A DNA stretch of 11,740 nucleotides from JBBSHJ01 sp038253135 (GTDB taxonomy: Bacteria; Actinomycetota; Actinomycetes; Mycobacteriales; QHCD01): contig JBBSHJ010000098.1 of the NCBI GenBank assembly GCA_038253135.1, forward strand, positions 1 to 11,740, read 5' to 3'. A program made the translations under genes and the position numbers. How positions within the stretch are numbered: the first letter of the stretch is position 1; each line of letters begins with the position of its first letter. A model generated the notes under the pieces. That model was not told the DNA's origin, ran no database searches, and saw nothing but the letters and a program-made list of their open reading frames with translations. Positions 6,006 through 11,740 of this stretch are shown here, piece by piece.

Positions 6006-7502
6006 TCAGCGGCCGGCCCGCTCCGCATCTCGCAGCCACGTACGGCGCGCCTCGAGTGCGGCCTCGGCCTCGGCGATTCGGTCCTGATCACCCGCGTTGC
6101 GGGCGCGAGCGAGGGCGTCTTCGGCCCGTTCGACCGTCTCGCGCATCTTCACGAGCAGCGGGTTCTCCGGTGCGGGGGGACGAATCGCCGATCCCGCCGA
6201 CCGGGTCCGCTGCTCGGCGGCGCGCATCCGGGTGTCGAGTGCGCCGATGGCCTCGCGCGGGACGTGCCCGACCGCGTCATACCGTTCCTGCAACGTGCGG
6301 AGCGCGTTCTGCGCGCCGGCCGGGTCGCGCTCGGAGTCCAGGGCCTCCACCTCGGCGATGATGGCTTCCTTGGCCTCCCGGTTCCTGCGCTCCTCGGCGT
6401 CCCGCGCGCCGAACGCCTCGCTGCGGGCGGTGAAGAACCGGTCCTGCGCGTTCCGGAACCGCTGCCACAGCGCGTCGTCCGCCGACCGCTGCGCGCGGCC
6501 GGTCGCCTTCCACTCGGCCATGAGCGATTTGAGTCTGCTGGCTGCCGGACCCCACTCGGTCGACTCGGCCAGCTTCTCCGCTTCCACCACGAGCTTCTCC
6601 TTCGCCACGCGGACCTGATCGCGCTGCTGATCCAGCTGCGCGAAGTGGCTGCCACGGTTGCGGATGAAGGTGTCCCTCGCCGCGCGGAACCGGTGCCACA
6701 GCGCGTCGTCCGCCTGCCGGTCGACGCCCTTGATGGCGCGCCAGTCCTCGACGATGGTCCGCAGCCGGTCACCGCCTGCCTTCCAGTTGCCCTCGGCCGC
6801 GGCGATCTGCTCGGCTTCGGCGACCAGCGCCTCTTTCGCGGCGATCGCCTGCTGCTTGCGCTGCCTGCGGCGCTCCGCGGCCCGCTCCTCGTGTACGCCG
6901 GCGCTCTCGATCAGCGCCTGCAACCGAGCATCCAGCGCGGCAAGGTCGCCGACGATCTGGTCTTCTGACAGCAGCTTGCGCAATTTCGCTGCCTGGCTAC
7001 GGATCGCTTTCGGATCCGCACCGTCGGCATCGAGGCGCCGCTCCATCAGCTCGACCTCCACGACGCGATCGGCATAGCGGATCGCGAAGTGCTCCAAGCC
7101 GGCATGGGCATCTCCGGCCTGCCAGGAGCCGACCGGGCGCTCGCCGCCGTCCGGCGTGCGCACGTAGACGGTCCCGTCCGGGTCCACGCGCCCGAAGCTC
7201 GCCGCCGCTGACACGTCCGCGCCATGATGCGCCACCGCCGGCGCCGATGCACCGGGCCGCGGCACGGCCGCGATTCCGGGTGGCGGCGCGGGTACGGCGG
7301 GAGGCCCTGGCCGCGGGGGAGCGCTCGGCATGGGCGCGGAGCGCGGTGGTGCGTCGTTGCGGAGGGAGGTGATCGGAGGAGCCGGCGCCGCAGCGCCGGA
7401 CGAGGGTGCGGGTTCCTTTTCGGATCTCGCACCGCCAGCGCTGTCGGCCGACTCGGCTGGCGCCGGAGTCGCGACGTGCTGCCCGTCGCGTTCGGATGTC
7501 AT
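6006..7502 (-). CDS. DUF349 repeat coiled-coil protein, function unknown
   Basis: A 498-residue protein with at least two clear DUF349 repeats. The shared core DDALWxRFRxAxDxF occurs at 265-279 and 342-356, each preceded by a W-rich segment (VEDWRAIKG, 251-259; MAEWKATGR, 328-336), and a diverged third unit lies at about 375-435. Residues 1-100 are a low-complexity Pro/Ala/Ser linker, 104-150 form a small domain (FGRVDPDGTVYVRTPDGG), and most of 150-498 should be charged alpha-helix and coiled coil. No signal peptide or membrane segment is present. The frame extends 76 codons upstream, but the ATG at 7500-7502 is preferred: the protein then begins MTSERDG and the preceding part runs back into miaA. 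GAGAAT stands six bases before it. From memory, mycobacteria carry a similar gene (Rv2731) in the same opposed position between miaB and miaA. The biochemical role is unknown. Confidence 0.85.
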   Translation of the reverse strand: MTSERDGQHVATPAPAESADSAGGARSEKEPAPSSGAAAPAPPITSLRNDAPPRSAPMPSAPPRPGPPAVPAPPPGIAAVPRPGASAPAVAHHGADVSAAASFGRVDPDGTVYVRTPDGGERPVGSWQAGDAHAGLEHFAIRYADRVVEVELMERRLDADGADPKAIRSQAAKLRKLLSEDQIVGDLAALDARLQALIESAGVHEERAAERRRQRKQQAIAAKEALVAEAEQIAAAEGNWKAGGDRLRTIVEDWRAIKGVDRQADDALWHRFRAARDTFIRNRGSHFAQLDQQRDQVRVAKEKLVVEAEKLAESTEWGPAASRLKSLMAEWKATGRAQRSADDALWQRFRNAQDRFFTARSEAFGARDAEERRNREAKEAIIAEVEALDSERDPAGAQNALRTLQERYDAVGHVPREAIGALDTRMRAAEQRTRSAGSAIRPPAPENPLLVKMRETVERAEDALARARNAGDQDRIAEAEAALEARRTWLRDAERAGR

Positions 7503-7517
7503 CCGGGCATTCTCACA
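7503..7517 (-). promoter_or_regulatory. Possible extended -10 for the DUF349 gene
   Basis: The minus strand reads TGT-GAGAAT (complement of 7509-7517), then GCCCGG and the ATG. GAGAAT matches TATAAT at four of six bases and is preceded by the TGN of an extended -10. The six-base gap again suggests a leaderless message, and there is no Shine-Dalgarno. The hexamer lacks the first T, so the call is weaker than for gluA. Confidence 0.35.
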
Positions 7518-7572
7518 CGCACGCGGCGGGCTGGGCACGCCGTCGGCACGATCATTGGCCCAGGGTCCGGTG

Positions 7573-8544
7573 ATGCGCGAGGATCCGGAGGTGCGTTCCG
7601 CGCCGGGCTGCGGCGGCCGGCCCGAGGCAACCGACGGGCCGGCGCTCATCGTGCTGTGCGGGCCAACCGCGGCAGGCAAATCCGCTGCCGCCGTCGCCCT
7701 TGCCGAGCGGGTCGACGGCGAGATCGTCAACGCCGACTCGATGGCGACCTACATCGGCATGGAGATCGGCACGGCCAAGCCGACGCCGGCGGAGCGCCGT
7801 GGCATCGGGCACCACTGCTACGACATCTGGACCGTGCGCCAGCCGGCGGCCGTAGCGGAATACTCCCGGCTGGTCCGCGCGCGCAGCGGCGAGATCCAGG
7901 CCCGGGGCCGGGTGCCGATCCTGGTCGGCGGGTCCGGCCTCTACGTGCGCGCGATCGTCGACGACATCGCGTTCCCGGGGACCGACCCGGCGATCCGCAT
8001 GCGTCTCGAGCGCGACCTCGCCGAGAGCGGTCCGGAATCGCTGCACGCCCGGCTGAGCGCCGCCGACCCCGTCGCGGCCGCCTCGATCCTGCCCCGCAAC
8101 GGGCGCCGCATCGTCCGGGCGCTCGAGGTCATCGAGCTCTCGGGCCGGCCCTTCTCGGCGACCATGCCGGCGTACGACGCGCGCCCGGACGTCGTGCAGA
8201 TCGCCCTCGACCGGCCCGACCTGGACGACCGCGTACAGGCCCGGGTGGACGCGATGTGGCGGCGTGGGCTGGTCGACGAGGTGCGCATGCTCGAGCGTCA
8301 GGGACTGCGCGAGGGCCCGACGGCATCGCGCGCACACGGTTACGCGCAGGTGCTGGCCATGTTCGACGGCGAGTACGACGCCGCCGGTGCGCGCGCCGCG
8401 ACGGTGCGGGCGACCCGGCGATTCGCCCGGAGGCAACGGTCATGGTTCCGCCGCGACCCCCGCCTGCACTGGATCGACTCGTCCACCGATCCCGTGCCCG
8501 CCGCCCTCCGGCTGATCGAGCGCCCGGCTACGCTTGACCCGTGA
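7573..8544 (+). CDS. miaA: tRNA dimethylallyltransferase MiaA
   Basis: A 323-residue enzyme that adds a dimethylallyl group from DMAPP to N6 of A37 in UNN-decoding tRNAs, the step before MiaB. Present are the P-loop GPTAAGKS (30-37), the NADSM...GMEIGTAKP region (53-70), GHHCYD (79-84), VLVGGSGLY-type strand (ILVGGSGLYVRA, 116-127), NGRRIVRALEVIELSGRPFS (176-195) and the C-terminal TRRFARRQRSWFRRDPRLHW block (281-300). Two usually conserved spots differ: the PHH before the second motif reads GHH, and the usual Gln of DSMQxY is Ala (DSMATY). The frame is open back to 7330, antisense to the DUF349 gene, but family homology begins near residue 24. The start is ATG 7573, or GTG 7570 directly before it. 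The ribosome site is poor (AGGGTCC). The stop overlaps the mini-ORF start as GTGA. Confidence 0.93.
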   Translation: MREDPEVRSAPGCGGRPEATDGPALIVLCGPTAAGKSAAAVALAERVDGEIVNADSMATYIGMEIGTAKPTPAERRGIGHHCYDIWTVRQPAAVAEYSRLVRARSGEIQARGRVPILVGGSGLYVRAIVDDIAFPGTDPAIRMRLERDLAESGPESLHARLSAADPVAAASILPRNGRRIVRALEVIELSGRPFSATMPAYDARPDVVQIALDRPDLDDRVQARVDAMWRRGLVDEVRMLERQGLREGPTASRAHGYAQVLAMFDGEYDAAGARAATVRATRRFARRQRSWFRRDPRLHWIDSSTDPVPAALRLIERPATLDP

Positions 8545-8627
8545 CGATCCGTTCCGCCACGGGCCACGGCACTGTCGCATTGGTGCCTTCGCCCTTGTCG
8601 GCTGTGCGCGCTCGGGTGCTGCGGTGA
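8541..8627 (+). CDS. 28-codon mini-ORF from a partial duplication of the dapF start (possible leader or relic)
   Basis: GTG at 8541 opens a 28-codon frame ending at TGA 8625-8627. It begins VTIRSATGHGT, almost the same as the dapF start VTIRSAKGHGT, then diverges. Its GTG overlaps the miaA stop (GTGA, 8541-8544) and its TGA overlaps the dapF GTG (GTGA, 8624-8627), so ribosomes could pass from miaA through it to dapF by two couplings. No function is known. It is most simply a decayed copy of the dapF 5' end that happens to retain a coupling path. Whether it is translated cannot be told from the sequence. Confidence 0.4.
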   Translation: MTIRSATGHGTVALVPSPLSAVRARVLR

Positions 8628-8655
8628 CGATCCGTTCCGCCAAGGGCCACGGCAC
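8541..8655 (+). repeat. 32-base direct repeat spanning the miaA-dapF junction
   Basis: 8541-8572 and 8624-8655 agree at 31 of 32 bases, 83 bases apart. The second copy is the true start of dapF. A further block, 8585-8602 versus 8663-8680, agrees at 14 of 18 bases after a five-base length difference (FALV versus FVLV in matching frames). This suggests that the duplication originally covered about 57 bases of dapF. Confidence 0.85.
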
Positions 8656-9439
8656 GGAGAATGACTTCGTCCTCGTCGACGGCGACGACCTGCCCGAGCT
8701 GACCGCCGGGCTGGCGCGGGCGCTGTGTGACCGTCGCGCGGGCGTCGGTGCGGACGGGGTGCTGCGGGTCGACCGGCGCGAGGGCCACTGGTTCATGGAC
8801 TTCCGCAACGCCGACGGGTCGCTCGGCGAGACGTGCGGCAACGGCATCCGGGTGTTCGCCCGCTACCTCGTCGCCACCGGGCGGGCCGAGCCCGGAGCGC
8901 TCGAGGTCGGCACCCGCGCGGGTCTCAAGCAGATCGACGTACCGGCGCTCGGGGACATCACGGTCGACATGGGCGCGCCGCGGTTCCTCCCCGATCGCCC
9001 GGTCGTGGCGGGCGTCTCGGGCGTCCTGCCCGGTACTGCGATCTCGATGGGCAACCCGCATGTGGTCGTCGTGCTCGACTCGGAGGCTGACCTCGCCGCG
9101 CTCGACCTGAACCATGCCCCGGTGCCCGCCCCGGCGCTGGCGGGCGGGCAGAACGTGGAGTACGTCGTCCGCACGGGCCCCCGCTCGATCGCCATGCGGG
9201 TGCACGAGCGGGGCGTGGGGGAGACCCGGTCCTGCGGCACCGGCACCTGTGCGGCCGTGGCCGCGGTTGCCGGCACCGACGACGGTGCGCGGGACGCCGA
9301 CTGGGCCGTCAGCGTGCCCGGCGGGCAGCTCGGCGTGCGGTGGACCTCGGCCGGGTCGATGCGCATGACAGGGCCCGCGGTTCTCATCTGGCAGGGCACG
9401 CTCGACGAGCAGTGGTACGCCGCCGCGGCAGCCGGCTGA
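8624..9439 (+). CDS. dapF: Diaminopimelate epimerase DapF
   Basis: A 271-residue cofactor-independent racemase that turns LL-diaminopimelate into the meso form for peptidoglycan and lysine. Both catalytic cysteines are present: C71 in GETCGNGIR and C204 in RSCGTGTCA. Substrate-binding motifs GHGTENDFV (8-16), GADGVL (42-47), MGNPH (142-146), QNVEY (176-180) and ERGVGET (195-201) are all intact, and the two halves form the usual pseudo-symmetric fold. The GTG at 8624 is chosen because homology starts at once with VTIRSAKGHGT. The open frame runs back to a TTG at 8534, but this extra part reads through the degenerate copy of the gene start. No good Shine-Dalgarno is seen before the GTG, so translation probably depends on coupling to upstream reading. 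hflX follows 61 bases later. Confidence 0.95.
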   Translation: MTIRSAKGHGTENDFVLVDGDDLPELTAGLARALCDRRAGVGADGVLRVDRREGHWFMDFRNADGSLGETCGNGIRVFARYLVATGRAEPGALEVGTRAGLKQIDVPALGDITVDMGAPRFLPDRPVVAGVSGVLPGTAISMGNPHVVVVLDSEADLAALDLNHAPVPAPALAGGQNVEYVVRTGPRSIAMRVHERGVGETRSCGTGTCAAVAAVAGTDDGARDADWAVSVPGGQLGVRWTSAGSMRMTGPAVLIWQGTLDEQWYAAAAAG

Positions 9440-9441
9440 GC

Positions 9442-9466
9442 GCACGCCCGTTCGAAACCGGCGTGC
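9442..9466 (+). terminator. Hairpin between dapF and hflX
   Basis: GCACGCC (9442-9448) pairs with GGCGTGC (9460-9466), a 7-bp stem with an 11-base loop that contains TTCGAA. It begins three bases after the dapF stop. There is no T-run, so it may weaken rather than stop transcription into hflX. Confidence 0.4.
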
Positions 9467-9500
9467 CTCTGCGGCCCGCACCTGTCACCATGGGGTCTAC

Positions 9501-10982
9501 ATGACTGACACGCAGACGCAGAGCGAGCCGGACTCCACCGTGACCGACGAGTCCGCCGCCGAGAGCCACCCCACCCATCAGCCGCCCGAGCCCCCTGACT
9601 TCTTCACCGCCGACGGCGAGGGGCTGGAGCTGGCCGAGCGCAACGCGCTGCGGCGCGTGGCCGGCCTTGCGACCGAGCTCACCGACATCACCGAGGTCGA
9701 GTACCGCCAGCTCCGGCTCGAGCGGGTCGTCCTGGTCGGGGTCTGGACCGAGGGCACCGAGGACGAGGCCGAGACGTCGCTCGCCGAGCTGGCCGCCCTG
9801 GCCGAGACGGCCGGCTCCCGGGTGCTCGACGGCGTCGTACAACGCCGCCACAAGCCCGACCCGGCCACCTACATCGGCTCCGGCAAGGCGCGGGAGCTGC
9901 GCGACATCGTCGCCGCGACCGGCGCGGACACCGTCATCTGCGACGGCGAGCTCAGCCCTGGCCAGCTCCGCCAGCTCGAAGAGGTGGTCAAGGTCAAGGT
10001 GGTCGACCGCACCGCCCTGATCCTCGACATCTTCGCGCAGCACGCACGCAGCAAGGAGGGCAAGGCGCAGGTCGAGCTCGCCCAGCTGCAATACCTGACC
10101 ACGCGGTTGCGGGGCTGGGGTGACTCGCTGTCCCGGCAGGTCGGTGGACGCGCGGCCGGCGGCGTCGGCATTGGTGGTCGTGGCCCTGGCGAGACCAAGA
10201 TCGAGCTCGACCGCCGCCACATCGGCACCCGCATGGCGCGGCTACGCCGGCAGCTCGTCGGCATGGAGAAGGCGCGGCTGACCAAGCGCAAGGAGCGGGT
10301 ACGCCGCGAGGTCCCGAGCGTGGCGATCGCCGGCTACACCAACGCTGGCAAGTCCAGCATCCTCAACCGGTTGACCGGGGCCGGTGTGCTGGTGGAGAAC
10401 GCGCTGTTCGCGACCCTCGACCCGACGGTCCGGCGCGCACGCACGACCGACGGCCGCGTCTTCACCCTCACCGACACGGTCGGTTTCGTCCGCCACCTCC
10501 CGCACCAGATCGTGGAGGCGTTCCGGTCGACGCTGGAGGAGGTGGCCGACGCCGACCTGGTGCTGCATGTTGTCGACGGCTCGCACCCCGATCCGCGCGC
10601 CCAGCTGGCCGCCGTACGCGAGGTGCTGGCCCAGATCGACGCGCAAGGCGTTCCGGAGCTGATCGTCGTCAACAAGATCGACACGGCCGACCCGCAGACG
10701 CTGACCACCCTGCGACGCTCCATCCCGGACGCCGTCTTCGTCTCCGCGCGCACCGGTGAGGGCCTGGATGCCCTCATCGCCGCGCTGGACGAGCGAGTGC
10801 CCCGTCCGGAGGTCGAGCTCACCGCGCTGCTGCCCTATGACCGCGGGGATCTGCTGTCCCGGGTGCACGACGCCGGCGAGGTGCTCACGGTCGAGCACCG
10901 GCCGGAGGGGACGCTCGTGCGGGCACGGGTGCACGCCGACCTGGCCGCGGCGCTGGAGCGTTACGCGCCGGTGCACCGCTAA
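9501..10982 (+). CDS. hflX: Ribosome-associated GTPase HflX
   Basis: A 493-residue translation-factor-related GTPase that binds the 50S subunit and splits stalled or stressed ribosomes. An acidic, low-complexity leader (1-40) precedes the N-terminal HflX domain with VLVGV (77-81), YIGSGKARELR (124-134), the linker VDRTALILDIFAQHARSKEG (168-187) and GGVGIGGRGPGETKIELDRR (220-239), then a coiled coil. The G domain is complete: G1 GYTNAGKSS (278-286), G2 ATLDPT (304-309), G3 DTVGF (325-329), G4 NKID (391-394) and G5 SARTG (415-419). A short C-terminal domain (437-493) ends the protein. Length is normal for actinobacteria. ATG 9501 is preceded by GGGG at a seven-base spacing, a weak ribosome site. 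It follows dapF as in many actinobacteria and ends in a hairpin. Confidence 0.95.
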   Translation: MTDTQTQSEPDSTVTDESAAESHPTHQPPEPPDFFTADGEGLELAERNALRRVAGLATELTDITEVEYRQLRLERVVLVGVWTEGTEDEAETSLAELAALAETAGSRVLDGVVQRRHKPDPATYIGSGKARELRDIVAATGADTVICDGELSPGQLRQLEEVVKVKVVDRTALILDIFAQHARSKEGKAQVELAQLQYLTTRLRGWGDSLSRQVGGRAAGGVGIGGRGPGETKIELDRRHIGTRMARLRRQLVGMEKARLTKRKERVRREVPSVAIAGYTNAGKSSILNRLTGAGVLVENALFATLDPTVRRARTTDGRVFTLTDTVGFVRHLPHQIVEAFRSTLEEVADADLVLHVVDGSHPDPRAQLAAVREVLAQIDAQGVPELIVVNKIDTADPQTLTTLRRSIPDAVFVSARTGEGLDALIAALDERVPRPEVELTALLPYDRGDLLSRVHDAGEVLTVEHRPEGTLVRARVHADLAAALERYAPVHR

Positions 10983-11019
10983 GAGCTACCCTTGCCGGGG
11001 GCGTTCGTCCCCGGAGCTC
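10983..11019 (+). terminator. Hairpin terminator after hflX
   Basis: CCGGGG (10995-11000) pairs with CCCCGG (11009-11014). The inner G-U and C-G pairs extend the stem to 8 bp with a GTTC loop. An outer GAGCT (10983-10987)/AGCTC (11015-11019) adds 5 bp across a one-sided 7-base bulge. It starts directly after the hflX TAA. No T-tract follows, which is common in high-GC actinobacteria. Confidence 0.6.
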
Positions 11020-11107
11020 CGTCCCCGAGCCCATGATGCCGCCCTGGCAAAACCAGCTCTCGACGCTCGCTGTCAAGGTTGCGGACCGGATACGGAACCG
11101 GTGTCGC

Positions 11108-11138
11108 TGGACGTGCACCCCCCGATCCGGCGTACGGT
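11108..11138 (+). promoter_or_regulatory. Possible tatA promoter
   Basis: TACGGT (11133-11138) fits the TANNNT -10 pattern. TGGACG (11108-11113) matches TTGACA at four of six bases with a 19-base spacer, slightly long. It would give a 5' leader of about 70 bases. The rest of the 233-base hflX-tatA gap shows no gene and no strong repeat. Confidence 0.35.
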
Positions 11139-11215
11139 AGGCACAGAAGCCCTCGGCAGGGCATCGGGACAGGCACGACCAGCTGAGCGCGTCAACCATC
11201 TGACAGGAGTCACCC

Positions 11216-11635
11216 ATGGGTTCGCTTTCGCCGTGGCACTGGGCCATCATCGTGATCGTTGCGTTCGCGCTCTTCGGCTACAAAAAGTTGCCGGATGCGA
11301 CCCGCTCGGTCGGCCGGTCGTTGCGCATCTTCAAGTCCGAGATGCAGGACCTCGTCCACAACGACGATGACGGCGAGGACAAGAAGCCCGCCGCGATCGA
11401 GGGCAGCGCCAAGCAGCCGACGGCGTCCCCGCAGCCGGTGGCGCAGACCGTGCAGCCGCCGCTCGCCCAGCCCGGGGCCCGGCCGGCCCCCCAGCGGCCG
11501 GCGGCACAGCAGCCGACCGTCGACCAGCCGGCCGCACCCGTGCAGCCCTCCGTCGACGCCAACCCGGCCGATGGCAACCCGGCCGACGACACGCCGGTGC
11601 CAGCTGGCCGGGCGAACGCTTCCGAGCGCACCTGA
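11216..11635 (+). CDS. tatA: Sec-independent translocase subunit TatA
   Basis: A 139-residue membrane protein that forms the pore component of twin-arginine export of folded proteins. The family pattern is clear: a short N-terminus (MGSLSPW), one transmembrane helix (8-20, WAIIVIVAFALF), the FG hinge (F20, G21), then the amphipathic helix KKLPDATRSVGRSLRIFKSEM (23-43). Residues 50-139 are a long, disordered Asp/Glu then Pro/Ala/Gln-rich tail, which makes the protein longer than the usual 80-100 residues. AGGAG (11205-11209) lies six bases before ATG 11216, a good ribosome site. A 15-base imperfect tandem repeat (11561-11590) encodes NPADG/NPADD near the end. No tatC follows before the window ends, and a hairpin 16 bases after the stop suggests a single-gene unit. 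TatA rather than TatB is inferred from the hinge and the lack of a Glu after the N-terminus. Confidence 0.92.
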   Translation: MGSLSPWHWAIIVIVAFALFGYKKLPDATRSVGRSLRIFKSEMQDLVHNDDDGEDKKPAAIEGSAKQPTASPQPVAQTVQPPLAQPGARPAPQRPAAQQPTVDQPAAPVQPSVDANPADGNPADDTPVPAGRANASERT

Positions 11636-11651
11636 GCATCGGATCCATGCA

Positions 11652-11674
11652 AGGCTGGGCATCACACCCAGCCT
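11652..11674 (+). terminator. Hairpin terminator after tatA
   Basis: AGGCTGGG (11652-11659) pairs perfectly with CCCAGCCT (11667-11674) around a 7-base loop. It lies 16 bases after the tatA stop. A weaker stem, CGTGC (11676-11680)/GCACG (11687-11691), follows directly. There is no T-run. The position and perfect pairing support termination, possibly in both directions. Confidence 0.65.
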
Positions 11675-11715
11675 GCGTGCAACCGCGCACGACGATCGGG
11701 CCCAGAACACGAAGT

Positions 11716-11734
11716 GGGGGGGGGGGGCCCCCCC
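11716..11734. repeat. G12C7 homopolymer run at the window end
   Basis: Twelve G (11716-11727) are followed at once by seven C (11728-11734), forming a 7+7 self-complementary block. Nothing similar occurs elsewhere in the window. It may be an assembly or sequencing artefact near a contig end, or a slippage-prone tract. Confidence 0.6.
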
Positions 11735-11740
11735 GGCCGG

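Noticed and set aside
7330..7572. A long N-terminal extension of MiaA, open back to 7330
   Set aside because: It is antisense to the DUF349 gene start, is low-complexity, and lies wholly before the P-loop region where MiaA homology begins.
8534..8623. dapF starting at TTG 8534
   Set aside because: The added 30 residues read through a frameshifted copy of the gene start; DapF homology begins at GTG 8624.
9490..9492. ATG at 9490 as the hflX start
   Set aside because: It is out of frame with HflX, which begins at ATG 9501.
1..11740. CRISPR arrays, tRNA or rRNA genes, insertion sequences, phage or toxin-antitoxin genes
   Set aside because: I looked for regularly spaced repeats, cloverleaf-like segments, transposase motifs and small paired genes in the gaps and found none.

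Overview
This 11.7 kb window is very GC-rich. It has short intergenic gaps, frequent GTG/ATG stop-start overlaps, and a gene set (gluABCD-type transporter, miaB, an opposed DUF349 gene, miaA, dapF, hflX, tatA) that points to a chromosomal segment of a high-GC actinobacterium. From memory, Corynebacterium carries gluABCD between recX and miaB, and mycobacteria and streptomycetes share the miaB...miaA-dapF-hflX order. The genus cannot be named from the sequence alone. There is no sign of phage, insertion sequence, integron, CRISPR or plasmid genes. Most of the window is conserved housekeeping DNA, and I do not see a convincing new multi-gene system.

Region 1 (1-153): the C-terminal end of an unidentified + strand gene. 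Its TAA stop lies within a TTAA that also holds the stop of the oppositely directed kinase gene.

Region 2 (150-4468, all minus strand): a complete polar amino-acid ABC importer in the order gluA (ATPase), gluB (lipoprotein binding protein), gluC and gluD (permeases), followed after 14 bases by an APH-type small-molecule kinase. gluC and gluD overlap by ATGA. gluA, and perhaps the kinase, have a -10-like hexamer six bases before the ATG, which suggests leaderless mRNAs. The likely substrate is glutamate or a related amino acid.

Region 3 (4469-4553): a divergent gluA/miaB control region holding an 18-bp inverted repeat.

Region 4 (4554-8544): miaB (+), a DUF349 coiled-coil protein (-), and miaA (+). 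MiaA prenylates A37 of UNN-decoding tRNAs and MiaB methylthiolates the product, so these two genes form consecutive steps of ms2i6A37 synthesis. The DUF349 gene sits between them in the opposite direction, convergent with miaB and divergent from miaA.

Region 5 (8541-10982): dapF (meso-diaminopimelate and lysine synthesis) and hflX (ribosome-rescue GTPase) follow miaA. The miaA/dapF junction carries a partial, decayed duplication of the dapF 5' end. It creates a 28-codon mini-ORF linked by GTGA overlaps to miaA upstream and dapF downstream, and is the most unusual thing in the window.

Region 6 (10983-11740): a 233-base gap with a terminator-like hairpin and a possible promoter, then a stand-alone tatA, a hairpin terminator, and a G12C7 run at the very end that may be a sequencing or assembly artefact. 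No gene-free stretch exceeds 300 bases.
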